Origin: Lacticaseibacillus brantae DSM 23927
GTDB taxonomy: Bacteria; Bacillota; Bacilli; Lactobacillales; Lactobacillaceae
Reading direction: 5' to 3'
NCBI RefSeq assembly: GCF_001436115.1
Contig: NZ_AYZQ01000001.1
Coordinates: 372,001 to 436,000 of the forward strand
Length of the DNA: 64,000 bases
Shown here: piece after piece, positions 35,057 to 45,049 of the stretch
Layout: each line of letters begins with the position of its first letter
How positions within the stretch are numbered: the first letter of the stretch is position 1
Made by a program: the position numbers and the translations under genes
The notes under the pieces: model-generated
The model's input: only the letters and a program-made list of their open reading frames with translations
Told to the model about the DNA's origin: nothing
Database searches by the model: none

Positions 35057-38000
35057 CAGCTTTCTCCTTTAACTTGTCCAAAACCGTTTGTCGATCGAGT
35101 TTTTCGACTTGATGATAGTTATTGCTTAATAGTGCTGGGTCAAATTGCATGATCGCGACGAAATCACTCTGAGTGATGGTCTCAGCCTTTTGATCATACT
35201 GGAATGGGGCTAAATCAATAACTCCATTGGCAATTTGCGTGGCAGCATTGACGATATTCTGCCGGTTGTGCGCCAGCAATTGCTCCAAATCACCAACCCC
35301 AATAATGTTGACGCCGTGTTTGGCGAGTTGCCCATCTTTGCGGTAGGCTAGCTCGACTAGCTTAGACTTGGCCGGATTGTCCGGAGTAGCCGTTTTGTCC
35401 AAATGATACAGAATTGGATCATCTGGCGTGTCGTGATTGACTAAGAAACCATGCATTTGAAACTGGCCTAACATTTCATCTGCCAACTGGCTCGGATCAG
35501 CATCGCGCTGATAATCCAGCCGCGGATTGTATAGTCTGAAATACAATGCGCCAGCTGGGATTAGAGGTTGATCGCTGGTCTGATTGCGGACGGCATCCAT
35601 ATAGGTGAGCATTTGCAAGGCAACGCCATAGTAGGCGTCACTGTCATTGAATCGGTGGTCACTGGACTTGTAGTCAACGATGAGGAAATAGGTCGATTGC
35701 CCATCACTAAAGGTGTCCAGCCGATCAATTTTACCCCGCATCTGCACGGCTTTGCCCCCTGGGAGTGGATAGATTAAAGGCTGGAGCCCTTTTTGGCCGC
35801 CAATTTGCCCGAACAATAATTCTGTGGCGCGCGGGTGAAAGTCACTTTGTTTCTGCTGCTGGACAATCGCTGTCAACGTTTGAACGAGAACCCGCTGTAA
35901 TTGTGCGGTGATGAAGCGAAAACGCGCACTGCTCTGGAGAATCTCGAATCCAGGTTGTTGACTAAAGTCAGCCATCAGTTGTGCGACCACTGTTTGGATG
36001 GTTGCTGGCGTGACCGTATTAAGGTCTTGCTGGCTAACGAATTGGTCGAGTACGCCATGGAATAAGGTACCCGTATCAGCTGGTGATAATTCAAATTCTG
36101 GCCGTTTTTGCAGCCGCAAACCATACCGAAGGAAGTATTCGAACGGATTCTTAAAGTAAGTTTCTAATTGTGAAACTGATACTCGAATCACATCTCCATA
36201 CAAGGCCTCAGCAATCTCTGGACTCAGGCTGCCAACAGTATTTTGAAAGTCGATGCTCGACAATAAATGTCGGCTCAGGCCTGCCAACGGGCTTTGTCGT
36301 AAAGTCTGAAATAAGCTTTGCCAATCGCTTGCCAATACTTGCTGTGCGTCAGTGGCTAAGCGGAGCACTTGAATCCCATCACTGAGCAAACTTCGCGGCG
36401 AGCCCAGTGCTAGTTTGACAGTGGTTTTTGAGGTTGGGCTTTGCCAGATTGCAGGCGTCAAACCAAAATAAGCCTGCAACTGGGTCACATAAATTGAAGG
36501 CTGTAAGTCGGTTTCATTATGCACGGGATAACTAATCGTCAGCATTTGATTGCCGGCCATGAAACCTAAGTAGTTAATAAACGGGTCATCAAGCACGGTT
36601 CTGGGGCCGGTCGCCGGTAAGAATTGGTCAGTGGGTCTATCCTGCTGGGCCAGCCGGTCTTCGAGAAAGTCTCGATCTGACTGGGTCAAAATTGACGTCT
36701 CTGTTTGAATGTCTGGCATAACTGTGCTGGTTGCGCCAATCACGTAGACATGTTGTGCTTGCTGGAGACGAGTTAAGCCGGTTTCTGAGATGACAACTTG
36801 ATCCAGGGTCGATGGAATTTGGGTAAAGGTGGCCCCAGCAAACCCGGCGTTCAGCAATTGCTGAAATTGGCGCGCCTGATAAGGTTGCTGACCGAACGCA
36901 CTAACGAAGTCGTCTAAGAGATCACAGACCGTTTGCCAGACTTGAGCAATCGCCTGCGCTTGCATTAAATCCCCTGCTGCTGTTGCGGCCTGACGCTGGG
37001 CATTGAGTTGTGCTTTGACGCCGGCGCTGAGCAGCCATTGATATAAAACGGCGGCAGCGTCTTGGCTGGATTCGCTCGCCTTGAGTTGATTCAATACCGG
37101 CGTCACTGTTTGAGCAACCCAGTCTTTGATTTGGTTAATTTGCGTACTCTTTTGGCTGTCTAGTTCCGTTGTTGCATCGTTATAACGTTGGAAATACTGC
37201 CACGGATCACTCTGACGCCAGTATCGACCAGTCATCCCAGTCCGTAACAAATGATTGTCGGTAACGTCTAGGGCCGCACGGAAATCAGAAAGCGGCATTG
37301 ATTCGGGAATTAGCAGCTCAGTCCGCAGCAGTCGCATCATACTGGCATAACTGTAATTACTCCGTTGCACCTCGAACAAGGTATCAATGAGCACCACGAG
37401 CGGGTGGTTGGCCATCGGGTGTTCGACGTCGACGAAATAAGGCAGATTGAATTCGGAGAAGATTGCCGGAATACTTGAGGTATAGGGGTCTAAATGCCTG
37501 GCCATAATCAGAAAGTCTCGGTATCGGGCGCCAGCGTGGACTTTCTGGACGATTTCTCTGGCTACCTGGCGGAGTTCGGCGTATGGATCGCTGGCCATGG
37601 CGACAGTGAGGTTACCGGTAGTCTTGGGTTTGGGTTGAGTGGATTGGTCAGTGACTGACAACCAAAACTCCTCGACTTCTGCCATCATCGGTGCCATTTG
37701 GCGCTCAGGCAGATGGGTGACGAACTTCGCACTGGGGTCAAATTGGCGTAACTGTTCTAATAGGCGCTGACTCTGGTGAAAAAGCCGGGAGGTTTCATCC
37801 TGATTATGGGTCAAAGCGACGGTGACACCGGCTGAATTTTTGATTAAACATTCCATCAAATGTAACTCTGAGGCATTTAAACTGTTAAAATAATTGAGAT
37901 AGAAGTATGTATGGCTGAGGTCTGTATTATTGAGCTGCTCAGTTAACGCGTCTAACAAACTGGAAGGCGTCACAAACTGGCCCAACGCCTGCGTATAAGC

Positions 38001-38501
38001 TGATAAAAGGACGGACAAATCAGCAAACTTCTTCGGATTGGGATTCTGTGTCCCCTGCTCTTGGTTCAAGGTTTGCAAATCGTCACCGCCAATACGGCCG
38101 AGGGCCAATTCATTAAGCTGTTGCGCCAACTGGACGACAAATCCAGGATGATCAGCTTCTGTTTGATATAAATTAAGCTCTGCTTTGTGATCTTGAAGGA
38201 TTTTGGCCACCAACAAGGTGTTGTTACCTGAATTTAATCGCGGCAATTGGTATACTGGTAAATCCTTAAGGTAGAACCAGGCCAGACGGCTAAACGACAA
38301 TACCTGTAAACGCGTTTGGACACTGATAGGATCATCGGTCAATTGCTTGAGCAGATTCACTTCTGATTCGAATTTGATATGATTAGGCACCAAGTAGAAA
38401 ACTTGTGCCTCTGGGTCGTTTGCGAGGACCGCTTTAATTTGCGCACTGATGAGTTGGGTATGATTCTTTGAAGCCGGACCAATAATGAATTCTAACGACA
38501 T
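35034..38501 (-). CDS. addB: ATP-dependent nuclease subunit B (AddB/RexB type), without iron-sulfur cysteines
   Basis: Partner of AddA; degraded helicase fold with a C-terminal RecB-like nuclease domain. The 1155 residues start MSLEFIIGPASKNHTQL at the ATG at 38501, eight bases after AAGGAG. The nuclease motif VDYKSSDH is intact. Bacillus AddB binds a [4Fe-4S] cluster through four cysteines around the nuclease domain; here the first position is Asn785 (ETYFKNPFEYFLRYGL) and the C-terminal group before QFDP has none. The cluster therefore appears absent, as in RexB-type proteins. First gene of addB-addA; dinG follows after 85 bases. Confidence 0.94.
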   Translation of the reverse strand: MSLEFIIGPASKNHTQLISAQIKAVLANDPEAQVFYLVPNHIKFESEVNLLKQLTDDPISVQTRLQVLSFSRLAWFYLKDLPVYQLPRLNSGNNTLLVAKILQDHKAELNLYQTEADHPGFVVQLAQQLNELALGRIGGDDLQTLNQEQGTQNPNPKKFADLSVLLSAYTQALGQFVTPSSLLDALTEQLNNTDLSHTYFYLNYFNSLNASELHLMECLIKNSAGVTVALTHNQDETSRLFHQSQRLLEQLRQFDPSAKFVTHLPERQMAPMMAEVEEFWLSVTDQSTQPKPKTTGNLTVAMASDPYAELRQVAREIVQKVHAGARYRDFLIMARHLDPYTSSIPAIFSEFNLPYFVDVEHPMANHPLVVLIDTLFEVQRSNYSYASMMRLLRTELLIPESMPLSDFRAALDVTDNHLLRTGMTGRYWRQSDPWQYFQRYNDATTELDSQKSTQINQIKDWVAQTVTPVLNQLKASESSQDAAAVLYQWLLSAGVKAQLNAQRQAATAAGDLMQAQAIAQVWQTVCDLLDDFVSAFGQQPYQARQFQQLLNAGFAGATFTQIPSTLDQVVISETGLTRLQQAQHVYVIGATSTVMPDIQTETSILTQSDRDFLEDRLAQQDRPTDQFLPATGPRTVLDDPFINYLGFMAGNQMLTISYPVHNETDLQPSIYVTQLQAYFGLTPAIWQSPTSKTTVKLALGSPRSLLSDGIQVLRLATDAQQVLASDWQSLFQTLRQSPLAGLSRHLLSSIDFQNTVGSLSPEIAEALYGDVIRVSVSQLETYFKNPFEYFLRYGLRLQKRPEFELSPADTGTLFHGVLDQFVSQQDLNTVTPATIQTVVAQLMADFSQQPGFEILQSSARFRFITAQLQRVLVQTLTAIVQQQKQSDFHPRATELLFGQIGGQKGLQPLIYPLPGGKAVQMRGKIDRLDTFSDGQSTYFLIVDYKSSDHRFNDSDAYYGVALQMLTYMDAVRNQTSDQPLIPAGALYFRLYNPRLDYQRDADPSQLADEMLGQFQMHGFLVNHDTPDDPILYHLDKTATPDNPAKSKLVELAYRKDGQLAKHGVNIIGVGDLEQLLAHNRQNIVNAATQIANGVIDLAPFQYDQKAETITQSDFVAIMQFDPALLSNNYHQVEKLDRQTVLDKLKEKADGNEVDE

Positions 38502-38517
38502 CCGCCGCACTCCTTTT

Positions 38518-38546
38518 TTGAATCGAATTTATAGTAAGTTTAGCAT
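38518..38546 (+). promoter_or_regulatory. Candidate promoter of the mevalonate genes
   Basis: TTGAAT (38518-38523), 17-base spacer and TAGCAT (38541-38546) in the 100-base gap between divergent addB and mvk. Confidence 0.35.
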
Positions 38547-38601
38547 ATTTTACACCCCGACTTCGCGATGATTTTGGGGTGATAACGAAGGTGGAATGAA
38601 C

Positions 38602-39549
38602 ATGCAGACCAGTATCGGGGTCAGCCACGCCAAAATAATTCTCATGGGCGAGCACGCGGTTGTGTATCATCAACCAGCGATAGCGCTGCCCATCAAAGCA
38701 ATTCGCCTGACCGCTACGCTCAGGCCACAACCGAAAGACCAGATGATTGCCTCAACTTTCTATTCAGGTAGTTTGCGGGCCGCGGCCAAGACTCGCTTTG
38801 CTGGCATTGCGCAATTGATTCGCCAGTTGTTGCGGTTCTTTGATGCGGAACAACAAGGTTTTATGTTGACGATTGCCAGCGAATTACCGGCTGAACGCGG
38901 GATGGGCTCGAGTGCTGCGACCGCGGTCGCTATTGTTCGAGCGTTTTATCAGGCGTTCGGACAAGCTTTGCCCCGAGAGATTTTATTAAATTGGGCGAGC
39001 GTATCTGAGAAACTGATTCACGGCAATCCTAGTGGTCTTGATGCCGCCACAACCAGTGCCAGCCATCCGCAATGGTTCATCAAAAATCAAAAGCCCAAAG
39101 CTCTGCGGTTACCGCCTGAGGGCGTCCTCGTCATTGCTGATACTGGAACTTCAGGCCATACAGGCGAAGCGGTCGGTCAGGTGGCCGCCCTTTTGCAAGG
39201 TGATAAAGATTATTACCAGCCAGAGATTGCTGCTATCGGTAACTTGGTCAAGGTAGGCGCTCTCGCCCTGGCACAAGATGATCTGGTGACTCTGGGGCAC
39301 TTAATGACGACCAATCAACAACATTTAAAAACATTGGGTGTCAGCACCCCTGCCCTTGATCATTTGGTCGATGTCGCAGAAGATGCTGGGGCACTGGGCG
39401 CAAAGTTGACCGGTTCTGGTCTCGGTGGCTGTATGATTGCCCTGGCCAAAGATGTTTCAACAGCCCAGAAAGTAGCCGCCGCTTTAACCGGTGCGGGTGC
39501 TAAAGAAACTTGGGTTTATGACTTTTCAACTAAGGATGATGGACAATGA
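38602..39549 (+). CDS. mvk: Mevalonate kinase
   Basis: GHMP kinase phosphorylating mevalonate, the first ATP step towards isopentenyl diphosphate. The 315 residues show the N-terminal HAKIILMGEHAVVYHQPAIALP, the ATP loop ERGMGSSAATAVAIV (about 95) and the C-terminal GSGLGGCMIAL. I prefer the ATG at 38602 over that at 38596 because AAGGTGG then sits seven bases upstream. The stop overlaps the mvaD start (ATGA). First gene of mvk-mvaD-fni. Confidence 0.95.
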   Translation: MQTSIGVSHAKIILMGEHAVVYHQPAIALPIKAIRLTATLRPQPKDQMIASTFYSGSLRAAAKTRFAGIAQLIRQLLRFFDAEQQGFMLTIASELPAERGMGSSAATAVAIVRAFYQAFGQALPREILLNWASVSEKLIHGNPSGLDAATTSASHPQWFIKNQKPKALRLPPEGVLVIADTGTSGHTGEAVGQVAALLQGDKDYYQPEIAAIGNLVKVGALALAQDDLVTLGHLMTTNQQHLKTLGVSTPALDHLVDVAEDAGALGAKLTGSGLGGCMIALAKDVSTAQKVAAALTGAGAKETWVYDFSTKDDGQ

Positions 39550-40499
39550 CAACTGCGCGCGCACATACTAATATTGCTTTAATTAAGTATTGGGGTAAGA
39601 AAGATCCCGATTTGATGCTGCCCTATACCAGCAGCCTATCGATGACCTTGGCCGATTATTATACTGAAACATCTGTTCATTTCGATGCCAGTCTCGATGC
39701 TGATCAATTCTATCTTGATGGCCGCCAAACTCCAGCAGCCAAAGTCAGCGCCTTCTTGGATTTGGTCCGCCAACAAGCAGGCCGGCAAGAATTTGCCACG
39801 GTCACGTCGGCCAATCACGTCCCAACGACAGCCGGACTAGCCAGCTCGGCCAGCGCCTATGCAGCTTTAGCTTTGGCAGCCAGTACTGCTGCTGGGATGG
39901 AACTGTCGGCGACTGAGCTCAGCCGCTTGGCTCGGCGGGGTTCTGGCTCGGCGAGTCGCTCGATTGCTGGTGGGTTTGTCATTTGGCATCGCGGTCACGA
40001 CGATGCGACAAGTTATGCTGAACCGGTGGCCACACAGCCAACTATTCCGATTCGAATGGTGGTCGTCTTGGTTAATGGCGGCCAAAAGGCTGTTTCTTCG
40101 CGGGCGGGCATGCAAAATACTGTTGCGACCAGTCCGTTTTATTCGAGTTTCGTCACCAGCAATGAAGCAGCGATTGCACCAATGCAAACCGCACTGGCTA
40201 ATAATGATTTCACAATGATTGGTGAATTGGCTGAAGCCAGCAGCTACCAAATGCACGCGACCATGTTAGCGGCCAAGCCAGCGTTGAGCTACTTCGAACC
40301 CAAGACCATTACCGCCTTGCAGCATGTGCAGCAATTACGCCAAGCAGGAATTCCGGCGTATGCGACAATGGATGCCGGCCCTAATGTCAAAATTCTAACG
40401 CTCGCGCCCTTTGTTGATCGCATTGTTAGCACACTACGCCAAGATTTCAAAACGGTCACCGTGACCCAACCTGGACCAGCCGCCACACTGATTGATTAA
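39546..40499 (+). CDS. mvaD: Diphosphomevalonate decarboxylase
   Basis: Converts mevalonate 5-diphosphate to isopentenyl diphosphate with ATP. The 317 residues start with the family signature ARAHTNIALIKYWGKKD and contain the GHMP loop PTTAGLASSASAYAALALA (about 98) followed by ARRGSGSASRSIAGGFV. The start overlaps the mvk stop by four bases. The next gene is fni, ten bases downstream; in many Lactobacillales the phosphomevalonate kinase gene mvaK2 lies at this junction and it is absent here. Confidence 0.96.
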   Translation: MTTARAHTNIALIKYWGKKDPDLMLPYTSSLSMTLADYYTETSVHFDASLDADQFYLDGRQTPAAKVSAFLDLVRQQAGRQEFATVTSANHVPTTAGLASSASAYAALALAASTAAGMELSATELSRLARRGSGSASRSIAGGFVIWHRGHDDATSYAEPVATQPTIPIRMVVVLVNGGQKAVSSRAGMQNTVATSPFYSSFVTSNEAAIAPMQTALANNDFTMIGELAEASSYQMHATMLAAKPALSYFEPKTITALQHVQQLRQAGIPAYATMDAGPNVKILTLAPFVDRIVSTLRQDFKTVTVTQPGPAATLID

Positions 40500-40509
40500 G
40501 GAGAAGCCC

Positions 40510-41535
40510 ATGCAATCGCAACAATCACATCGCAAAGATGAACATGTGTTTTTAGCTGAGAAATATTACCATCAAAGTCAAGCCGGTTTTGACGCCGTTC
40601 GATTTATTCACACTGCCTTGCCAGAGTTGGCGGTTAGCGACGTTAATTTGCAACCTAATCTCTTTGGTTGGCTTCACCCCGTCTACATCAATGCCATGAC
40701 TGGAGGTTCTGCTCAGACGGGCAAATTGAATGGCCAGTTGGCCCAGATTGCCCAGCAGCAGCAACTAGCAATTGCATCGGGCTCTCAGGCCATCGCATTA
40801 AAAGATTCAAGCGTAGTTGAGACTTTTACGACCCTGCGCAAGCACAATCCTGAGGGGTTCATTCTGGCTAACCTTGGCGCCGGTCACACCTGGGCTGATG
40901 CCAAAGCAGCAATCGCTATGCTTGATGCCAACGCCCTAGAAATTCACTTGAACGCCGCCCAAGAACTGGTCATGCCAGAAGGTGATCGTGATTTCCACTG
41001 GTTAGATGACTTGGCAACGATTGTGGCGCAATCCCCTGTTCCGGTGATTGTTAAAGAGGTGGGCTTTGGGATGAGCCGCGAGACTTTGGTGGCCTTAGCC
41101 GAGATTGGTGTGCAGTATGTCGATGTTGCCGGTCGTGGCGGGACAAACTTCGCCCAAATCGAAAACAGTCGCCGCCCAGATAAAGATTTTGCCTACTTGG
41201 CATCTTGGGGTCAAACGACTGCTGAATCACTCCTTGAAGCGGCGAGCTCACCCATGACCGCTTTAGCTACCGGCGGTATTCAAACCCCGCTCGACGCCTT
41301 GATAGCCTTACGTTTAGGCGCTCGATCGGTCGGAATGAGTGGTCAGGTCCTCCATTGGTTGATTCAGGACGGCCTGGATGCGACGAACACCAAGTTGCAG
41401 GCATTTATGGCCCAATTAACGCAATTAATGACTTTAGTCGGGGCCAACTCTCTGAATGCCTTGCGTGATAAATCGGTCGTCTACGCCCCTGAATTACTTA
41501 GTTATGCCAAACAACGCCAGCTGGCTCTGCCTTGA
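40510..41535 (+). CDS. fni: Type II isopentenyl-diphosphate delta-isomerase
   Basis: FMN-dependent isomerase interconverting isopentenyl and dimethylallyl diphosphate. The 341 residues have a TIM-barrel flavoprotein pattern: RKDEHVFLAEKY at the N-terminus, VYINAMTGGS (about 60), PVPVIVKEVGFGMS, YVDVAGRGGTNFAQIE and ALATGGIQTPLDALIALRLGARSVGMSG. The ATG at 40510 lies six bases after AAGGAG; an upstream in-frame start at 40492 falls inside mvaD. Last gene of the mevalonate cluster, closed by a strong terminator. Confidence 0.95.
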   Translation: MQSQQSHRKDEHVFLAEKYYHQSQAGFDAVRFIHTALPELAVSDVNLQPNLFGWLHPVYINAMTGGSAQTGKLNGQLAQIAQQQQLAIASGSQAIALKDSSVVETFTTLRKHNPEGFILANLGAGHTWADAKAAIAMLDANALEIHLNAAQELVMPEGDRDFHWLDDLATIVAQSPVPVIVKEVGFGMSRETLVALAEIGVQYVDVAGRGGTNFAQIENSRRPDKDFAYLASWGQTTAESLLEAASSPMTALATGGIQTPLDALIALRLGARSVGMSGQVLHWLIQDGLDATNTKLQAFMAQLTQLMTLVGANSLNALRDKSVVYAPELLSYAKQRQLALP

Positions 41536-41549
41536 GCAATTGGCTACAC

Positions 41550-41591
41550 AAAAAAGCTGTGATGACCCAAGTGGGTTATCACAGCTTTTTA
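41550..41591. terminator. Bidirectional terminator between fni and the ABC transporter gene
   Basis: Long stem AAAAAGCTGTGAT-ACCCA and complement with one bulge on each side, flanked by A and T tracts; shared by convergent genes. Confidence 0.9.
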
Positions 41592-41602
41592 GATTTTTAT
41601 TG

Positions 41603-43582
41603 TTAGTCAGCAGATAAGGCATCAATTGGGTTCATCTTAGAAGCCCGGTTAGCTGGCAGTAAGGCTGCCAAGAAACTGATAACTAACGCGAGAATGATTG
41701 TGGTTAGAATATTCCCCGGTGTAATCTGGACGAAACTGAAACTGATAATGCTTGATAAAGCACTATTCAAGGCAAAGCCAATCCCGTAGGCCAGAACAAA
41801 GGCTGGCACGAGTGAGAAGATCCCGATTAACAGAGATTCAGACGTAAAGAGTAAACGAATATCACCCTTCGATTGGCCCAACGCCCGCAAAATACCGATT
41901 TCTTTAGTCCGTTCGGAGACCGACATGAACATGGTCACGATGATCATCAAGGCAGAAACGACTAACGAAACCCCAGCGATAGCAGACAAAGCGGTTGAGG
42001 CCAAGCCCACGTATTGTTGCACAGTATCAAGTAAATCACCGACTGTGATCGCCATAAAGGTATAGCGCCCGTTGGATTTGATGTTAGCAATGCGTTTGGA
42101 AACAGGTTTAACATCATCCAAGGTCTTAGCATTCACTGATACAAATGTTGGACTCGTGTCGGCATTGGCGGCACTCAGCATTGATTTGGCGGCGGTATAG
42201 TTCATCACAGTTGTTGAAGTTTGACCGCTGTCAGAAACCCCAACGACTTTGACATTCCGTGTTGCTTGGACGGGTTGACCTGCTTTTGAGAACCATGGCA
42301 TGGTGACTTTAACGGTTTTACCGACAATTGTTTTCCATTGCTTGTCACCCATTAAAGCACTGGCGACGCTGCGGGCAACGAGAATTGTGTCGTTTGCTGT
42401 TGGCGCTTTGCCCACGGTGACCGAATTGTCGGTATAGGCTTTGGTCCAAGTATTCAGGCTAGAGCCATTGGTATGCTTACCTTCATAAGTGACACTAAAC
42501 GAGCCAAATGTATAACCAGGTTCGACGGCGTCAACACCTTTAACCTTATTAAGGGCATCAAGTTGACTTTGCGAAATGGCTAGTTTGGTTGGATCAGATC
42601 GCAATTGGCCGAGTTTGGCCTGAGCTTCAGCACTCGACAGTTTCTTCTTAGAGTCAGATTTTAAAACGTTGACTGAGCGTGGATTGACCATGGAATTAAT
42701 CTGATCTTGGATAAAGGCATTAACCCCATTCCCTAATCCCGAGAATAGGAGCACGGCGAACAGGCCGATCCCGGTCCCAAGCATAATGAGCGAGTTCCGC
42801 CAGAACGTATAGGTTAAGTGACTAAACGCATTGCGGAATGTTGCTCGGGCCGGCATCTTGCGAGGGGTGAGGCCATTATCGGCTTGAACGGGGTAGGCAT
42901 CTTTCAGGCGAGTATCCCCGTCGATAACGCCGTCAGCCAAGTGCACAATCCGTGTCCCGTAATCAGCAACTTCTTGTGAGTGGGTCACGGTGATGACAAG
43001 CTTTCCTTGAGCCGCAATGCCATCTAATAACTCAAGCACTTCTTTGGTGTTCTGTGAATCAAGGGCCCCTGTGGGTTCATCAGCGATGATAATCTTTGGA
43101 TCTGACGCCAGCGCCCGGGCAATCGCAACCCGCTGCTTTTGCCCCCCAGATAGTTTGTTAGGGTGTTTCTTCATCTGATCAGCCAAACCAACTTGCGTCA
43201 ACAAATCGATTGCGCGTTGTTTGCGTTGCTCGCGATTGAGAGTCGTCATATCTAATGAAATCAGCACATTATCCAAAACTGATAAATGTGAAATCAGATT
43301 ATAAGACTGATAGATGTAACCGACAGTTCCCCGCCGGTAGGCATCCATTTCTTTTTCTTTGCTGTGATCCAATGTTTTGCCGTCAATTTTGACAGCCCCA
43401 CTGAACTGGCGATCAAGACCGCCAATAATGTTCATCAGAGTGGATTTACCACCCCCGGATTCCCCCAGAATGGAAACAAACTCGCCCCGTTCGAAAGCCA
43501 AGTTAATCCCCTTTAAGACTGGAAATTCTTCTTTGCCAAGATAATAACTCTTGTGAATATCAGATAATTCTAAAAATGCCAC
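41603..43582 (-). CDS. MacB-like ABC exporter, fused ATPase and FtsX-type permease
   Basis: A 659-residue fusion. Residues ~1-225 are an ABC ATPase with Walker [13 protein letters not shown], signature [14 protein letters not shown] and Walker [14 protein letters not shown] linker leads to a first membrane segment (about 262-285), a large extracytoplasmic MacB-type domain (~290-520) and three C-terminal membrane segments. This is the architecture of MacB/YknYZ-type exporters or mechanotransmission systems; the substrate is unknown. The GTG start at 43582 has AAAGGA upstream and a good promoter 32 bases further. A separate protein with a MacB-like domain is encoded two genes upstream. Confidence 0.9.
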   Translation of the reverse strand: MAFLELSDIHKSYYLGKEEFPVLKGINLAFERGEFVSILGESGGGKSTLMNIIGGLDRQFSGAVKIDGKTLDHSKEKEMDAYRRGTVGYIYQSYNLISHLSVLDNVLISLDMTTLNREQRKQRAIDLLTQVGLADQMKKHPNKLSGGQKQRVAIARALASDPKIIIADEPTGALDSQNTKEVLELLDGIAAQGKLVITVTHSQEVADYGTRIVHLADGVIDGDTRLKDAYPVQADNGLTPRKMPARATFRNAFSHLTYTFWRNSLIMLGTGIGLFAVLLFSGLGNGVNAFIQDQINSMVNPRSVNVLKSDSKKKLSSAEAQAKLGQLRSDPTKLAISQSQLDALNKVKGVDAVEPGYTFGSFSVTYEGKHTNGSSLNTWTKAYTDNSVTVGKAPTANDTILVARSVASALMGDKQWKTIVGKTVKVTMPWFSKAGQPVQATRNVKVVGVSDSGQTSTTVMNYTAAKSMLSAANADTSPTFVSVNAKTLDDVKPVSKRIANIKSNGRYTFMAITVGDLLDTVQQYVGLASTALSAIAGVSLVVSALMIIVTMFMSVSERTKEIGILRALGQSKGDIRLLFTSESLLIGIFSLVPAFVLAYGIGFALNSALSSIISFSFVQITPGNILTTIILALVISFLAALLPANRASKMNPIDALSAD

Positions 43583-43613
43583 GCCATCTCGTCCTTTCCT
43601 AAACCATCCCACC

Positions 43614-43642
43614 ACAATAGTGAATTGCAGCAAAAAAGTCAA
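43614..43642 (-). promoter_or_regulatory. Promoter of the ABC exporter gene
   Basis: TTGACT (43637-43642), 17-base spacer and TATTGT (43614-43619), reading leftwards, just before the ribosome-binding site of the exporter gene. Confidence 0.55.
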
Positions 43643-43691
43643 TTTATATTCCATAAATTGAGTACACTTATAACGATACCCGGTTGGGTAA

Positions 43692-43717
43692 AATAAAAAA
43701 CCAGCCTCACGACTGAT
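43692..43717 (-). terminator. Intrinsic terminator after the RsmF-like gene
   Basis: Seven-pair stem with two G-U pairs (ATCAGTC-GTGA-GGCTGGT) followed by a T-rich tract, reading leftwards after the stop at 43724. Weak stem but a good U-run. Confidence 0.6.
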
Positions 43718-43723
43718 TTATTC

Positions 43724-45049
43724 TTAGACTCGTAAGCCCTTCGGATAGTGATTCTTAATCGTGCCGTTGACCAACTTCCCTAGGGCAAAGCCCTTGGCTT
43801 CATTGGTTAACAGAACGTACCGTTTCCCAGGCAATTCAGAAGTGACGGTTTCCCCATGGCGATAGCGTAAATAATGCTCAGCATCCAGAGGTTGAACTGC
43901 TTTGAACCAAGACGCGGGTAAAGCAGTGGCTAAACTGTGGCTCGGTTCAAATCGATTTTTCTTGAAGGTGCCAAGGTGCAGACCATAACGCAGCACGTGG
44001 ATGTGGCCCAAATTTGGCGTCCGACTTGGCAAGGCATAGAGTTGATCTTTCACAACGTGCAACGGTTGACGCAATTTTTGGGTGAAGGTTTCTGCCCAAA
44101 AAGTGTCAAAATCATGTTGCTGCGCCGCAGTTGGCTTTGCGACCTGAAAACTTGCAGTCCCTTGACTGGACCCAGCTTTAGAGAGCTTAGCCACAAAATG
44201 ACCTTCGCCCATGATCCGGTGTGGAAATAAGCGTGCGGTTTTGGCCAAATCAGGATTTCCATTGGCCCATTCGGGACGGCCATCTACCATTCCTTCAAAT
44301 TTGGCAATGGGCTCAATGGTCAAATTGTGGGTATCAACCAACCAAGCAATCATTTGCTCATCTTCTTCAGGACTGAAGGTACATGTAGAATAAACCAGGG
44401 TCCCACCTGGCTTTAGCATCTTGACGGCTTCAGTGAGGATTTCCCGCTGGCGGGCAGCACATTGAGCTGGGTAATCGGCATTCCAATACCGAATCGCCTC
44501 TGGATCTTTACGGAACATCCCCTCGCCCGAGCAAGGTGCATCAACCAGGATGCGGTCAAAAGTTTCCGGCCATAATTTGGCCAGAGTCGCTGGGTCACTG
44601 TTGGTGACCACGGTATTCTTTAGGCCGAAGCGTTCAACATTGCTCGATAGAATCTTAGCCCGACCAGCGTTGATTTCGTTACTGATTAATACCCCTTCTT
44701 CATGCATGTAGCTGGCCAGGTGGGTGGTTTTACCGCCTGGCGCGGCACACAGGTCCAAGACTATTTCTCCGGGATTTGGGGCTGCAACAGTACCAACAAA
44801 TTGGGCGGAAGGCTCTTGAGAGTACACTAAACCGCTGGTGTGATCAATGGCATTGCCATCAACCTTGCCCACAAACCCCCACTCGCTGTAAGTGATGGGT
44901 TGGTCAGTTGGTAAAGAAACTGGTTGGGGTTTAAGGGGATTAATCCGAAAGCCACTTTCAGCTGTTTCTTCGAATGTGGCTAAGAATGCGGGCGCTTCAT
45001 CTCCCAATAGACCTTGATATTTTGTGATAAATGCTTCAGGTAGTTGCAC
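43724..45049 (-). CDS. RsmB/NOP family rRNA cytosine-C5 methyltransferase (RsmF-like)
   Basis: SAM-dependent RNA m5C methyltransferase of 441 residues. Motif I is LDLCAAPGGKTTHLASYM, the motif IV cysteine is in VDAPCSGEGMFRKDPEAI, and the catalytic cysteine lies in LVYSTCTFSPEEDE. The ~150-residue C-terminal extension ending LVNGTIKNHYPKGLRV resembles the RNA-binding part of RsmF/YebU proteins. I prefer the GTG at 45049 with AAGAGG six bases upstream; the ATG at 45070 lacks a ribosome-binding site. It overlaps the 3' end of the upstream membrane-protein gene by 14 bases. Confidence 0.9.
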   Translation of the reverse strand: MQLPEAFITKYQGLLGDEAPAFLATFEETAESGFRINPLKPQPVSLPTDQPITYSEWGFVGKVDGNAIDHTSGLVYSQEPSAQFVGTVAAPNPGEIVLDLCAAPGGKTTHLASYMHEEGVLISNEINAGRAKILSSNVERFGLKNTVVTNSDPATLAKLWPETFDRILVDAPCSGEGMFRKDPEAIRYWNADYPAQCAARQREILTEAVKMLKPGGTLVYSTCTFSPEEDEQMIAWLVDTHNLTIEPIAKFEGMVDGRPEWANGNPDLAKTARLFPHRIMGEGHFVAKLSKAGSSQGTASFQVAKPTAAQQHDFDTFWAETFTQKLRQPLHVVKDQLYALPSRTPNLGHIHVLRYGLHLGTFKKNRFEPSHSLATALPASWFKAVQPLDAEHYLRYRHGETVTSELPGKRYVLLTNEAKGFALGKLVNGTIKNHYPKGLRV

